Shown here in pieces: positions 29,108 to 39,189 of a DNA stretch of 64,000 nucleotides (position 1 is its first letter; each line of letters opens with the position of its first letter). A program made the translations under genes and the position numbers. Source of the DNA: Enterovibrio sp. JCM 19048 (GTDB lineage Bacteria > Pseudomonadota > Gammaproteobacteria > Enterobacterales > Vibrionaceae); assembly GCA_001310415.1 (NCBI GenBank), contig BAXE01000014.1, forward strand, positions 61,711-125,710, written 5' to 3'. The notes under the pieces are model-generated. The model was not told where the DNA came from. It worked only from the letters and a program-made list of their open reading frames with translations, and searched no databases.

Positions 29108-30384
29108 ATGCACCCTTCTCGCCAGCTTTACCTCTCTTTTCGCACGCGTATCTTTGATGCATTGGATGCGGAAGCCGTCACCACCCTGACCAAAGAAGAG
29201 CTTAAACACCAGCTTTCTCAGGCCATCAGTGTCCTTGCAGAACAAGACAAGGCTGCGGTTTCAGTGGCATTGCGCAATGAATTCACCACCATGCTCTATG
29301 ACGAGCTGCGCGGGCTGGGGCCTATACAAGGCCTGATGGAAGATGACGGCATCTCTGACATCATGGTCAATGGCCCCAACAATGTGTTTATTGAACGCCA
29401 CGGTTTAGTAGAAAAATCCCCGGTCACCTTCATGGATGAAATCCAACTGACCAACGTGGCAAAGCGCATTGCTGCGCGGGTTGGTCGCCGGGTCGATGAT
29501 TCTATTCCCCTGTGTGATGCGCGACTGGAAGACGGAAGCCGCGTCAATATCGTGTTGCCGCCTATTGCCATCGACGGTGCGTCGATTTCCATTCGTAAAT
29601 TCAAAAAACAAAGCATCAGTTTTGGCGATTTGATTGAATTTGGCGCGGTGAGCCCAGAAGTCGCAAAGCTGATGATTATCGCATCTCGTTGCCGTCTCAA
29701 CATTGTCATTTCCGGGGGTACGGGCTCAGGTAAAACCACCATGATGAATGCCCTCTCCCAGTATATTTCTGAGTCTGAGCGTGTGGTAACTATCGAAGAT
29801 GCCGCCGAGTTGCGACTACAACAACCGCACGTGGTGCGACTGGAAACCCGCACCGCCGGCATTGAAGGAACCGGTGAAATTAACCAGCGCCAATTGGTGA
29901 TTAATGCGCTGCGTATGCGCCTGATCGCATCATTATCGGTGAGTGCCGTGGCCCTGAAACGTTCGAAATGCTGCAAGCGATGAACACGGGTCACGACGGC
30001 TCAATGACCACCTTGCACGCCAACACCGCCAGAGATGCCATTTCCCGTATCGAAAGCATGGTAATGATGGCGACATCCTCACTGCCCCTCGAAGCCATTC
30101 GACGCACCGTTGTCAGCGCGGTGGATCTTATTATCCAAATCAGCCGTCTTCATGATGGTAGCCGTAAAGTCATGAGCATTTCTGAAGTCGTCGGCATGGA
30201 AGGTGATGGTGTGGTGATGGAAGAGATTTTCCGCTTTGAGCACCAGGGTTTCTCGCAGAAAGGCCGGATTTTGGGGCAATTTATCACCTCCGGACTGATG
30301 GAGCGTTCAGCACTCTATGAGAAAGCGCGTTACTTTGGCCTGGAAAAAGAGCTGAAAAGCATCTTTGGTGGGTTGGCGTCATGA
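29108..30384 (+). CDS. tadA: Tad pilus assembly ATPase TadA, frameshifted
   Basis: Type II/IV secretion ATPase of the CpaF class, about 426 residues. [19 protein letters not shown] and SISIRKFKK precede Walker [18 protein letters not shown]. The Asp box is [10 protein letters not shown], Walker [11 protein letters not shown], and the His box [13 protein letters not shown] is missing near 29921 (CGCCCTGAT read as CGCCTGAT); repair gives [14 protein letters not shown]. It powers pilus extrusion. Confidence 0.93.
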
Positions 30385-31306
30385 TTGAAAAAATCTTTTT
30401 CATCCTTCTGATTGGTGTTGGTCTCTACATGATCAAGAGACAGGCAACGCTCAATGAAAGACGTGAAAGCTTATTGCGGGAAAATAACACCTTGCCTGAG
30501 TCAAAAATGATCGAGAACCGGGCGGTCGATATGGAAGCCTCTCAAAGATTTCGCTCTATCAACGTATCTCCCGGACGCTGCGGAACTTGTATATCGATCT
30601 TGGCGACTACGCGGTTGTCAAAATACTGGCCTTCTATTTTGTCGCGTCTTTGATTGGTGATTTTGCTTTTGTCACTGTCTTGGGTTTTTCCACCCAGACT
30701 ACCCTCTTACTGACATTTCCAATCGCGACCGTTTTGGGCATTCGCTTTATTGAATATCGAACCCAAAAGGCGTTTGAGGATCAATTCCCAGACGCGCTCA
30801 ACATGATTGCCAGTTCCGTATCTGCCGGCGAGAGTTTACTTCACGCCATTCAGTATGTCGGACGGACACTCGACAGTATTGTTGGCAGGGAATTCAAAAT
30901 CATGGGAGAGCGGTTAAACCTGGGCGAAAGCACGGAAGCGGTATTCGCGCGCGCCTGTCAGCGCTTTCCTACCCCCACGTTCCAGTTTTTCGTTATCGCA
31001 ATGCGGGTAAATGTAAACCGTGGCGGGCAACTTCGCCGGGTCATCAACAATTTGAACCGGGTTCTGTTTGACGCAAAAAGCGTTGAAATGAAAAAGCGCG
31101 CACTCACCGCTGAAGCGCGCCTTTCCTCCTACATCATTTGTGCCATTCCATTTTTCTTTCTCTTTGTGGTGCTGCGCTTTATTGCGCCAGAGAACTACGA
31201 CTTTGTCATGCACGACCCTGACGGGCGCTTTTTGCTCTACTACGTGTTGATCAGTGAAGCGATTGGTATTGGCATCGTGACCCTATTGATGAAGAGTGTG
31301 AAATAG
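30381..31306 (+). CDS. tadB: Tad inner-membrane protein TadB, frameshifted
   Basis: About 309 residues with T2SSF domain ([30 protein letters not shown] and [17 protein letters not shown]) and several membrane helices. The start overlaps the tadA stop by 4 bp. One indel near 30555 separates the first helix from the rest. It partners with TadC as platform for the pilus motor. Confidence 0.92.
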
Positions 31307-31307
31307 C

Positions 31308-32180
31308 ATGATGCTTCTACTCATTATTTTCATTTTTTTGATTGCGGTGGGCTCTGCCATTGTCCTTTCGATGATTTACACCCAAATCAAGCGAAAGCGC
31401 TACATTGAAAGCACACTGGACATTGAGCAAGTCGAACGTCGCTCTGTATTGGCGGAATCGTCAAAAGTCATTGCTTCATTCTTTGCTGCCAGCAGTAAAG
31501 AAATTGAAGAAAAGTTCATTGGCGCAGGTTTCTATAACACTGCCATCGCACCCTACTACTTTCTTATCAAATACACGGTTTTTACTGTCGGGGCAGCCAT
31601 CATCATTTTGACCAGAGACGTTCCTTTTACGGACGCGCTCTTGTCACAAATTATCTGGCTTGCCGCGCTGGCGTTGGTAGTGGTCATTGGCCCTGATTTC
31701 TACCTCGAATTACGCCGGCGGGCACTGGCGCTGCGCCTCACAAGGCAGCTTCCGTTTCTGTTGGATTTGATGGCAACCTGTGTGCAAACGGGCATGACCA
31801 TTGAGTCGACGCTGTTTTATTTAACCGCGGAAATGGCCTCATTTGATCGCCACCTTGCGCATATGCTCAGACGACTCAGCCAACGAGCAAAAACCGTGGG
31901 CATTGAGCAGTCACTCAAAGATCTCTATACAAGGGTTCCCTCCCCCGAGATGCACAGCTTCATCATGACGCTGAGCCAAAGCATGCAACACGGTACGTCG
32001 GTATACGAAATATTGACGACCCTCGCCAATGATATTCGCAAAATTCAGCTACTCGCCTTAGAGGAAAAAGCGGGAAAGCTGTCATCGAAAATGTCTGTCC
32101 CTATGATCATTTTTATCATGATGCCAGTCGTCGTTCTTATCGTCGCACCGGGCGTCATGAGGATGCTGGAAAACATATGA
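31308..32180 (+). CDS. tadC: Tad inner-membrane protein TadC
   Basis: 290 residues, intact, T2SSF domain (LRLTRQLPFLLDLMATCVQTGMTIESTLFYLTAEM; MTLSQSMQHGTSVYEILTTLANDIR) and C-terminal helices (MIIFIMMPVVVLIVAPGVM). It starts 1 bp after tadB and overlaps tadD by 4 bp. Confidence 0.94.
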   Translation: MMLLLIIFIFLIAVGSAIVLSMIYTQIKRKRYIESTLDIEQVERRSVLAESSKVIASFFAASSKEIEEKFIGAGFYNTAIAPYYFLIKYTVFTVGAAIIILTRDVPFTDALLSQIIWLAALALVVVIGPDFYLELRRRALALRLTRQLPFLLDLMATCVQTGMTIESTLFYLTAEMASFDRHLAHMLRRLSQRAKTVGIEQSLKDLYTRVPSPEMHSFIMTLSQSMQHGTSVYEILTTLANDIRKIQLLALEEKAGKLSSKMSVPMIIFIMMPVVVLIVAPGVMRMLENI

Positions 32181-33561
32181 AAAAAATCACATTTTTCGTT
32201 TCTGCCTTGCTGCTTTCTGCCTGCTCATCCAATGGTGTTGTTGAAGAGTACGCGGGAGAAAAAGGCGACCAACTGCTGATCCAAACAGGGAATTACTCTG
32301 CATTGGTAAACCGTTACCAAAAGCAGGTGAAAGAATCCCCTAGCCCAGAGCTAAGGTTCAAGCTGGCCAATGCCCTCTACCTTTCGGGTGACCCCGAAGC
32401 CGCGCAATTTCAACTGGCGCTTATTCCTCAGGATGACCTGAAAAATGCCGAACTGGATATGCTGCGTGCCAACGTCGCGTTTGATCTCAACAAGAACAAT
32501 GTCGCTGAACAGTTTATTAATGCTGCACTGCGAAGAAATGACCGTTATGCAGAGCCTACAACTTAAAAGGACTGTTGTTGGCGCAGCGTGGCAGTTTGCA
32601 AGAAGCCAAGAAGTCTTTTGAAGCAGCAAGACAATATGGTTTCGATGACGCCATTGTAAAAAACAACCTCGCTATGGTTGCGATGCTCCAAGGCAATTTT
32701 GAACTCGCGGCCGATATCTTGCTCCCACTGGTTCGCAACGGCCGTGCCGACAGCACCGTCGAGGCAAACCTGTTGCTCGCCTTAGCGAAGTCAGGCAGAA
32801 CCCGTGAGTTCAGTCAACTAATTAGCACTCAGGGTAGCAACGCTGCAATGCGCGAAAAGTACATCAGCCTGAATCAAGCAAAAGCTATCAATCAATTTTC
32901 GCAATCAAAAATCACGCAGCGCCCCGCAACGCTGCCAACTGCTTTGCCCAGTTTAGAGAAAGAAAAAGACCTGGCTGAACCAAGCGCCATCATCGCGGCA
33001 AGAACGCTTTCACCTAAGCGTGAAATTATGCCCAAGGAGAAGCCAAAAGACGTTATCCCCGCGCCAAAAACGCCAGCACCTGTCGTGGAAAAACCGACGG
33101 CATCAGCAGATGAAATGAAGCTTTTGCTAGCTAAAAAACGTCTCAAAGCCGCATTGGAGGCCAAACGACGTGGCGAAGAGATAAAGCCCGTTCCAGTAGC
33201 TAAAACCGCTTCAACGCACAAGAAAAAAGTGAAAAAGAGCCGCTCCCGCTATTTGGTGACGGACATGAACTACGTCGTTCAAGGCACTGATGCACAATAC
33301 ACAGTCACGTCAGATTTCGAGCTTGGGTCTATTCGCACCGAATACTTGGAAAAGCGTAAAAAGTGGGTCTTCGACATCAAAGGGGCGAAAGATTTTACGA
33401 TCAAACGCAGGCGCTACCTCACCGACGGGCCAGTGAAAAAGATCGTGCTGGGCGAGCATCCCGGCTTTGTCAGGGTGGTACTGGAAATGCGTGAAAACAC
33501 CCCGCAAAAGCCAGAGCTTTTGGTTGAAAACAACACCCTAACCATCCGCTGGAAATCTTGA
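32177..33561 (+). CDS. tadD: TadD-like TPR lipoprotein fused to an AMIN-like domain, frameshifted
   Basis: Lipobox LLLSAC near residue 15. TPR region (LRFKLANALYLSGDPEAAQFQL, AYNLKGLLLAQRGSLQEAKKSFEAARQYG, AIVKNNLAMVAMLQGNFELAADIL) up to about residue 210. A Pro/Lys-rich linker with coiled-coil follows to about 350. The C-terminal 100 residues (NYVVQGTDAQYTVTSDFELGSIRTEYLEKRKKWVFDIKGA...VRVVLEM...LTIRWKS) have the strand pattern of AMIN domains. One G is missing near 32556 (GAGGCCTAC). About 461 residues; ordinary TadD is near 250, so the tail is an addition. Confidence 0.85.
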
Positions 33562-33562
33562 C

Positions 33563-34039
33563 ATGAACAGGCGCTATCCCTTCGCCAATCGCAAACACCG
33601 TGGCTTGGTCACACTGGAGTTTATCTTCGGCTTTATGGTGATGTTTACCTGCTTGATGTTTTGGGTTGAGCTTTGTGTGATCGGGTTTCTCTCATCCATG
33701 GTGGACTACGCCGTCGCCGAATCATCGCGGGTCGCCAGAAGCTCAGCCAATGCCAACTATGCCACCGTTTTTCGCTCTGCCATTGATAACAGCGACGACG
33801 TGTGGACCAAGATCATTGACCCCGAAAAATTCGCCGTTTCGGTTGAGTATTTTAGCTCATTCCAGGATGCGGCCACGCCACCTGGTTCTGTTTTCGGTGT
33901 CGATAAACCCATCGCCCTTTATGAAGTGACGTATCACTACGATCCGATTTTCCCTATGTTTTTCAACGAAGACAATTTGACCCTCACCCGTCAGGTGTTC
34001 GCTATTCAGGAATATGAACGTGACCAGTTTAGCCAGTAA
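33563..34039 (+). CDS. tadE: Pseudopilin TadE
   Basis: 158 residues. Prepilin-like start HRG|LVTLEFIFGFMVMFTCLMFW with Glu5 after the cleavage glycine, then a globular domain. Processed by TadV and required for pilus formation. It starts 1 bp after tadD. Confidence 0.88.
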   Translation: MNRRYPFANRKHRGLVTLEFIFGFMVMFTCLMFWVELCVIGFLSSMVDYAVAESSRVARSSANANYATVFRSAIDNSDDVWTKIIDPEKFAVSVEYFSSFQDAATPPGSVFGVDKPIALYEVTYHYDPIFPMFFNEDNLTLTRQVFAIQEYERDQFSQ

Positions 34040-34574
34040 ACAACGCGGCGTTTTCAGTATTGAGCTTTCCATCATACTGATCGGATTCGCTCTCCTTATC
34101 GTGTTCACGATGGACGTGGTCACGAAGCAGTCTGTAAAAGGAAAACTGGACCGCCTTTCCTACTCCCTTGTGAGTCTATTGAAAGAACGTACCCAGCTCT
34201 TCGACGGCAGTGCCACATTGTCGCGCAATGAGGTAAACGCTGCCCTATCCCTGGCGCAATACTCGCTCAGAAGCACGATGGGAAGTTTCGACGCCAGCCG
34301 GCTTGGGCTCATGATTGAGCAGCAACAGTTCAATAGCGAACAAGCTCCCACTCCAGCAATCAATGGATTGCACGTTTTCAGAGCCGGTGAATATGCGTGC
34401 GAACCCTCGGAGAGACTCAGCACGAAAACAGATTTATCACCGATCACTAACTTCGGTAATCGTCTGGCGCTTTACCAAGTCACGCTTTGTTATAAAACCA
34501 ACAATCTCTTTGGGTCACTCGTTGGCAAACAGTGGGAGCTGACCAGCTCAACATCCCTTTCCATCGGACGGTAG
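34014..34574 (+). CDS. tadF: Pseudopilin TadF
   Basis: 186 residues. Prepilin-like start KQRG|VFSIELSIILIGFALLIVFTMDV. It overlaps the tadE 3' end by 26 bp, so translation is likely coupled. The globular part has a Cys pair (YACEPSE; VTLCYKT), typical of TadF. Confidence 0.85.
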   Translation: MNVTSLASKQRGVFSIELSIILIGFALLIVFTMDVVTKQSVKGKLDRLSYSLVSLLKERTQLFDGSATLSRNEVNAALSLAQYSLRSTMGSFDASRLGLMIEQQQFNSEQAPTPAINGLHVFRAGEYACEPSERLSTKTDLSPITNFGNRLALYQVTLCYKTNNLFGSLVGKQWELTSSTSLSIGR

Positions 34575-34579
34575 CTGCT

Positions 34580-35935
34580 ATGAAAATACCATCAAGCCGC
34601 AAAAAGCAACGCGGTGTAGCCAGCATCATCTTCGTGCTGACATTTCCACTTCTATTTAGTGTGTTTGTGCTTGCAGTAGAATCCACGCGATATTTGCAAA
34701 CCCATGCACGGATTAATGACGCTGTCGAAATGGCATCGTTGGCCGTTGCAGCGAGCGCTTCCCAGACGACCCGTGAAAACCAGCTTCTTGCCAAACGTTT
34801 CGTTGAAAGCTTTGTTCCAGATGGCGACATTGACCCGTCTGACATAAGAATTGAGAGAAAAAGCTGCGACGATATCTACCAGGATTTATGCGGTCAGGCA
34901 GGTGTTTACGATAGAGATGGGCTGATATTCACCCAATACAAAGTCACGTTAACTTCCGATTTTGATAGCTGGTTTCCTAAAGACGGCTATCACTTAGGTT
35001 ATGCCGAAACCATGACGCTCGGTGGTGACGCAACGGCGAGAAAATACCAGGGCTTCACCATAGACGTTGCTTTTGTTGCGGACTTTTCCGGCTCGATGGA
35101 ATGGGTATGGCAAGGGAATCAGTCAGAAGATAACGGAGAGTTTTCTGGCATTACTTCGAAGTACCAAGGTGTGGTGGAAGTCATCAAGCGTGTCACTGAA
35201 AGGCTTGAAGATTATAACGCGTCAACCGATCAACAACTTAGCGGACAAGATCTTGCCAATCGCGCGGCTTTTGTAGGCTACAATTTTTACCCACACAAAA
35301 ATGGGTCTTACTACAGCAATGTAAGTTATCACAACAACACTGGCTCAAAATCGTGGCGGTGGGATTACAACATCCCCCAGATTAACTTCAACGCTACAGC
35401 CCGCGATCCACTCGGAACCCCTGTCACCACGATCATCGGGCGCAGCAGTGCAGACTCCTCGTACTTTAATACCTTACCGCTCACTGAGGACTTCCAGACC
35501 TTTCGCGCCCAAATCAGTCAGTTTGTTCCAAACTATGGTACCGCCTCATATGAGGGGATCATTGAAGCCGCAAAAATTGTTTCACGCGGAGAAAACGTCA
35601 GAAAGCTCATTGTTGTGCTTTCAGATGGCATTGACTCCGCAAACGGTAATAACTCCGGTGACAGACGCTACCCCAACTATGCCGCAACCCAACTCTATGA
35701 CCGTGGGTTGTGTCAGAACATCATCCAGTCGTTGGAGCAGCAGGTGGTTAATGGCCGCAATGCTGAAGCCCGCATATTCGTGATTGGTTTTGACTACAAC
35801 CTTGATGACAACCCGGGGCTAAAAACCTGTGCAGGCGAGGAAAACGTTCAGGCTGCCCAGTCTTATCAAGACATCTATGACACTGTGCTCGAACTCATTA
35901 GTGAAGAAGTCGGACGGCTCTATTTTGGAAGCTGA
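34580..35935 (+). CDS. tadG: TadG-like protein with von Willebrand A domain
   Basis: About 451 residues. N-terminus KKQRG|VASIIFVLTFPLLFSVFVLAVE is TadE/TadG-like. The vWA domain has the MIDAS loop FVADFSGSMEW (DxSxS), the Thr/Gly region NYGTASYEGIIEAAK and LIVVLSDGIDS. A cysteine-rich segment (KSCDDIYQDLCGQAG) follows the helix. It is thought to anchor or cap the pilus at the outer envelope and may bind a surface ligand. Confidence 0.88.
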   Translation: MKIPSSRKKQRGVASIIFVLTFPLLFSVFVLAVESTRYLQTHARINDAVEMASLAVAASASQTTRENQLLAKRFVESFVPDGDIDPSDIRIERKSCDDIYQDLCGQAGVYDRDGLIFTQYKVTLTSDFDSWFPKDGYHLGYAETMTLGGDATARKYQGFTIDVAFVADFSGSMEWVWQGNQSEDNGEFSGITSKYQGVVEVIKRVTERLEDYNASTDQQLSGQDLANRAAFVGYNFYPHKNGSYYSNVSYHNNTGSKSWRWDYNIPQINFNATARDPLGTPVTTIIGRSSADSSYFNTLPLTEDFQTFRAQISQFVPNYGTASYEGIIEAAKIVSRGENVRKLIVVLSDGIDSANGNNSGDRRYPNYAATQLYDRGLCQNIIQSLEQQVVNGRNAEARIFVIGFDYNLDDNPGLKTCAGEENVQAAQSYQDIYDTVLELISEEVGRLYFGS

Positions 35936-35991
35936 TAAAACCAAACATCCTGCATCTTTAGTTCGTTTGGGTATCAATATTTGGAGACACC

Positions 35992-36651
35992 ATGAAATTA
36001 TCACCACCAGCATGCGCATTGACGATACTCATGAGCGCCGCTATTTCGTCGGCACACGCAGACACGCTGTCCACCACTGTATTTGAAGATATTTGTGCCG
36101 ATAAAAACACCGAAGTCGCATTCCGCGTGGATATCGAACCGGGTACTGACGTTTATTTCCATAAATCACAATACATCCAACTCGAAAGACAACGTCTGTC
36201 GCCGCCGACTACCCCATTGTTTATCAATGCGCTGGTAAATGTGGGTTTAAGTAAACAATGTGCAGAACTCTTGGTTCGGGAAACACCGAAATTGACGCCA
36301 GAGAGCGATACCTTATTGGCGCAGGTTCAGTTTGGTTTCGACAAGTCATCTCTCACGCCCACCGGCCGAAAGATTCTGGCCGGCATCATTGATACCATCA
36401 AACGCGCTAACGGCCCGCTCACGTTATCCGGGCACACAGACAGCATAGGAAGCCCTGGTTACAACCTGAAATTGGGACTAAAACGGGCTGACGCGGTAAA
36501 AAACTATTTGGCGAAAAGCACGAATGGCGAGATAAAAACCCTCTCCTACGGTGAAACACGCCCCATCGCCCCCAATAACACGCCAGATGGTCGCCAACAA
36601 AACAGACGGGTGGAAGTTATCCTGAAGCCAGGCAGCAACACTGCCAAGTGA
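35992..36651 (+). CDS. OmpA-family peptidoglycan-binding protein
   Basis: 219 residues with a signal peptide (MKLSPPACALTILMSAAISSAHAD) and C-terminal OmpA domain: VQFGFDKSSLTPTGRKILAGI, LSGHTDSIGSPGYNLKLGLKRADAVKNYL and QNRRVEVIL. The Asp and Arg that hold diaminopimelate are present. Last gene of the tad unit, probably tethering the pilus apparatus to the wall. Confidence 0.9.
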   Translation: MKLSPPACALTILMSAAISSAHADTLSTTVFEDICADKNTEVAFRVDIEPGTDVYFHKSQYIQLERQRLSPPTTPLFINALVNVGLSKQCAELLVRETPKLTPESDTLLAQVQFGFDKSSLTPTGRKILAGIIDTIKRANGPLTLSGHTDSIGSPGYNLKLGLKRADAVKNYLAKSTNGEIKTLSYGETRPIAPNNTPDGRQQNRRVEVILKPGSNTAK

Positions 36652-36698
36652 CCCCTGTCCCGAAAAGAAACGTTATCGTGCTTTGATAATACAGCAAG

Positions 36699-36726
36699 AA
36701 AAAACCAGCGGATTCGCTGGTTTTTT
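36699..36726 (+). terminator. Terminator of the tad operon
   Basis: AAAAAACCAGCG / CGCTGGTTTTTT with a GATT loop and T-run. Confidence 0.88.
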
Positions 36727-36750
36727 GCAATTCACTATATGTTAAAGATG

Positions 36751-37178
36751 TTAGCGCATCGCGAGCGCTTCACCGGTGACATCCGCAATCGAGATAAACA
36801 TGTGCTGCGCTTCACCACGCAGGTTTACCATTGGGTTCAGGGTAACGTTTTGGTACATAAAATCGACCTGCCCGGTAATGGGGCGCACATTCCGGCAATG
36901 GAACAGATACGGGCGCTGCTTCCATACCACGAAGCTTCGGCACTTGAGTTCAAACACGGGACGGCATTTAGCGCGGAACCAGGCTCAGGGATTTCTGGGA
37001 AAACCTCAAACAACGATTTTCCCTGCACCTTGTTCGGATGCTTGCCGGTGTGGTGCACCATAAAGCCATTCCACATCTGGATGGTGAAATCACGGTCAAC
37101 CACAATCAGTCCCATGTCGATATTCTGAACCATATCGACCATCCAGTTGAATTGCTCAAATTCTGGCGAGTCAATCAT
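36751..37178 (-). CDS. PAS-domain protein, frameshifted
   Basis: About 143 residues. PAS landmarks: MVDMVQNIDMGLIVVDRDFTIQMWNGFMVHHTGKHPNKVQGKSLFEVFPEIPE, then after an indel near 36985 CRPVFELKCRSFVVWKQRPYLFHCRNVRPITGQVDFMYQNVTLNPM and HMFISIADVT. It stands 2 bp after the response-regulator gene and likely supplies a sensing or adaptor function to it. No output domain. Confidence 0.8.
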
Positions 37179-37180
37179 GG

Positions 37181-38184
37181 TTACTCCTCATCCAACAAAT
37201 AGGCTAATTTCGCATCCAACAGAGGCAGCGATTCGTCTACGAGAAGCAAGAGCAAATCACATTTGATGTTGGTGTCGCCGATGGCATAACTGACTTCAAT
37301 CGTCACTGTGCGTTTCCATGTCCCCCGCATACCGTCGACCAACTTGTCTACCGCTAGGTGTTGGCCAATGATCGCCGGATAGCTCTGCGCAAACACCAAC
37401 CCCGCCTGTTCGCCTAGCCCGGAAAGGAAGGCACTGATCAGGACGTTACTGACATCCACCAGCACTTCCAGTTCATTGTCCACCGAGCCGTCGTCCGGAT
37501 AATCAAGAATTTGCAGCAACTCTTTCATGGAAGAGTCAGAGATCAGCATCAGGGCTTCCCCTGCGAGCCCTTCGCCGCTAAAGCCCTGACAAATGCCCGA
37601 CATGTTGTCGTTGTTTGCCAGATGGCGAATGGTCATCGTTAATTCGCTGACTTCAAAGACGTTCACCTGCGGTAACGGCATATGGACAAAGACATCGAAA
37701 AAACGGGCCAGGGAGTCAGCAGCACGCCCCATCGCAACGTTAACCACTTCGAGGTACATTTCACGGCGGCCAACTCGCATCGTGCTTGCGACAGGCTCCG
37801 CTTTAGGTGCTGCCGACGCCGCGTCAGATTTGAACGGCTCGAGTATGTCCTCTAACTGTTTCGGGCTGACCGGTTTTTGCACAAAGCTTTCGCGCCCAGT
37901 TCCATTACCCGTGCCTGTGCCTTAGGCTGAATATCGCCTGAGACCACATAAACCGGGACAGTGAGCCCGTGTTGACGCATCGCCTCCAGTGTTTCATAGC
38001 CATCCAACACCGGCATGGTGAGGTCGAGAAACATGACGTCGAATTCGTTGGCTTTCAATTGCTGGATAGCCACTTCGCCATTCTCGGCAAAAGTGACTTC
38101 GGCGTTGATAGATTCCGGCAACGAACGCGCCAGCTGCTTACGCGCTAAACCGGAGTCATCGGTGATCAGTACTCGGGTCGTCAA
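37181..38184 (-). CDS. Response regulator with CheC/CheX-like phosphatase domain, frameshifted
   Basis: Receiver domain first (VLITDDSGLARKQLA; phospho-acceptor Asp in VMFLDLTMPVLDGYETL; VYVVSGD; Lys of QKP), then at about residue 140 a CheC/CheX-like domain (EMYLEVVNVAMGRAADSLARFF; ELEVLVDVSNVLISAFLSGLGEQAG). A base is missing near 37880 within the receiver's last helix. The combination implies control of phosphorylation of chemotaxis or other regulators. The CheC-type ExxN motifs (E-VVN; D-VSN) look kept. Confidence 0.85.
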
Positions 38185-38319
38185 ATTATCTACCCCCGAA
38201 AGGTCGGCTGAATATTTTTAAAGTCGTCATTTGGTTTTGCAAGGGTGCGATATGATTCGCAAATATTGGAATTGTTTGACCTTACTCTCATAAGCATAGT
38301 GTGTCTTTGCGACTTTTCC

Positions 38320-38340
38320 GCCGAAAGAAACACTTTCGGC
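38320..38340 (-). terminator. Candidate terminator after the coiled-coil gene
   Basis: A perfect 8-bp stem GCCGAAAG / CTTTCGGC with a 5-base loop, about 30 bp downstream of the gene's stop. The U-run is weak. Confidence 0.45.
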
Positions 38341-38372
38341 GAAATTCGTTAAGCTCAGGAAAGTGAAGTGAT

Positions 38373-39047
38373 TTAAGAGCGTTCGGATTCTTGCTGGGCG
38401 TCAAATGCTGAGAGTTCGCGTTTGATTCGGTCAAGATCAGCACTGACGTCATCAAATTCGGTCATCAGGGCATCATTTTTGGACTTAATTTCATCAAAAT
38501 CATCGCAATCTTGCTGCGATACACGATTCCAGGAATTGCCTTTCTTGTACTCTTCGCACGCTTTATGGCTAAGTTCCATTTTATGGCTGTCTTTCAAAAT
38601 GCGCTCGCGAAGATCATTCACTTCTTGGGTTAAGCGGTAGCGCTCTGCATAGAGATAATCTGTGTCTGCCACCCGTTTTTTCAACTTAGCGATGGCTTCA
38701 GACTGGGTTTCAACCGTCTTTTCTAGTTCAACCGTGCTGTTTTTCGCCTGGTTTTGTTGCTGTGAAATCGACGCCTTCAACGATTCAATCTCGCCGTTCT
38801 TAACCACAATCTCTTCAGCAAGTTTTTCAGCGTCAGTGCGCTGTTGGTCCAGCTGCGTTGTCAGTGTTTCCAGCGTCAGGTTTGTTGCCTGTAATTTGTC
38901 CTTGGCTTCTGCAAGTTCCGCTTCTACTGAGCCCAGTGTTTGTTTCTGGATGTGCTCTTGTGAAGACCAATGGTTGGTTGCCACCAGTCCCCCCAGCACA
39001 ATGCCGCTCACAAACAGCAGCGCCCCTTTTTTATTTGCGCTTGTCAT
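38373..39047 (-). CDS. Membrane-anchored coiled-coil protein
   Basis: 224 residues. One N-terminal membrane helix (GALLFVSGIVLGGLVATNHW), then a heptad-rich coiled coil covering almost everything (LGSVEAELAEAKDKLQATNLTLETLTTQLDQQ...). A pair of Cys (KACEEYKKG; QQDCDD) lies in the C-terminal third. Unknown function; it probably projects into the periplasm. AGGGAATACA before the ATG supports the start. Confidence 0.7.
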   Translation of the reverse strand: MTSANKKGALLFVSGIVLGGLVATNHWSSQEHIQKQTLGSVEAELAEAKDKLQATNLTLETLTTQLDQQRTDAEKLAEEIVVKNGEIESLKASISQQQNQAKNSTVELEKTVETQSEAIAKLKKRVADTDYLYAERYRLTQEVNDLRERILKDSHKMELSHKACEEYKKGNSWNRVSQQDCDDFDEIKSKNDALMTEFDDVSADLDRIKRELSAFDAQQESERS

Positions 39048-39080
39048 TGTATTCCCTGCGGTAAAATCCGCTTAACCCTA

Positions 39081-39115
39081 AAAAAGAAAATACTCAGACA
39101 CCGGGTGTCTGAGTA
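39081..39115 (-). terminator. Terminator of the MOSC-reductase gene
   Basis: A perfect 10-bp stem ACTCAGACAC / GTGTCTGAGT followed on the minus strand by ATTTTCTTTTTT. Confidence 0.85.
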
Positions 39116-39189
39116 CTTATAATATAGCGCACTGGGACGTCGGGTTTTGTTAGCAAAAGGAAAAAATCCTTTGCATTCCGACTGTTTGG

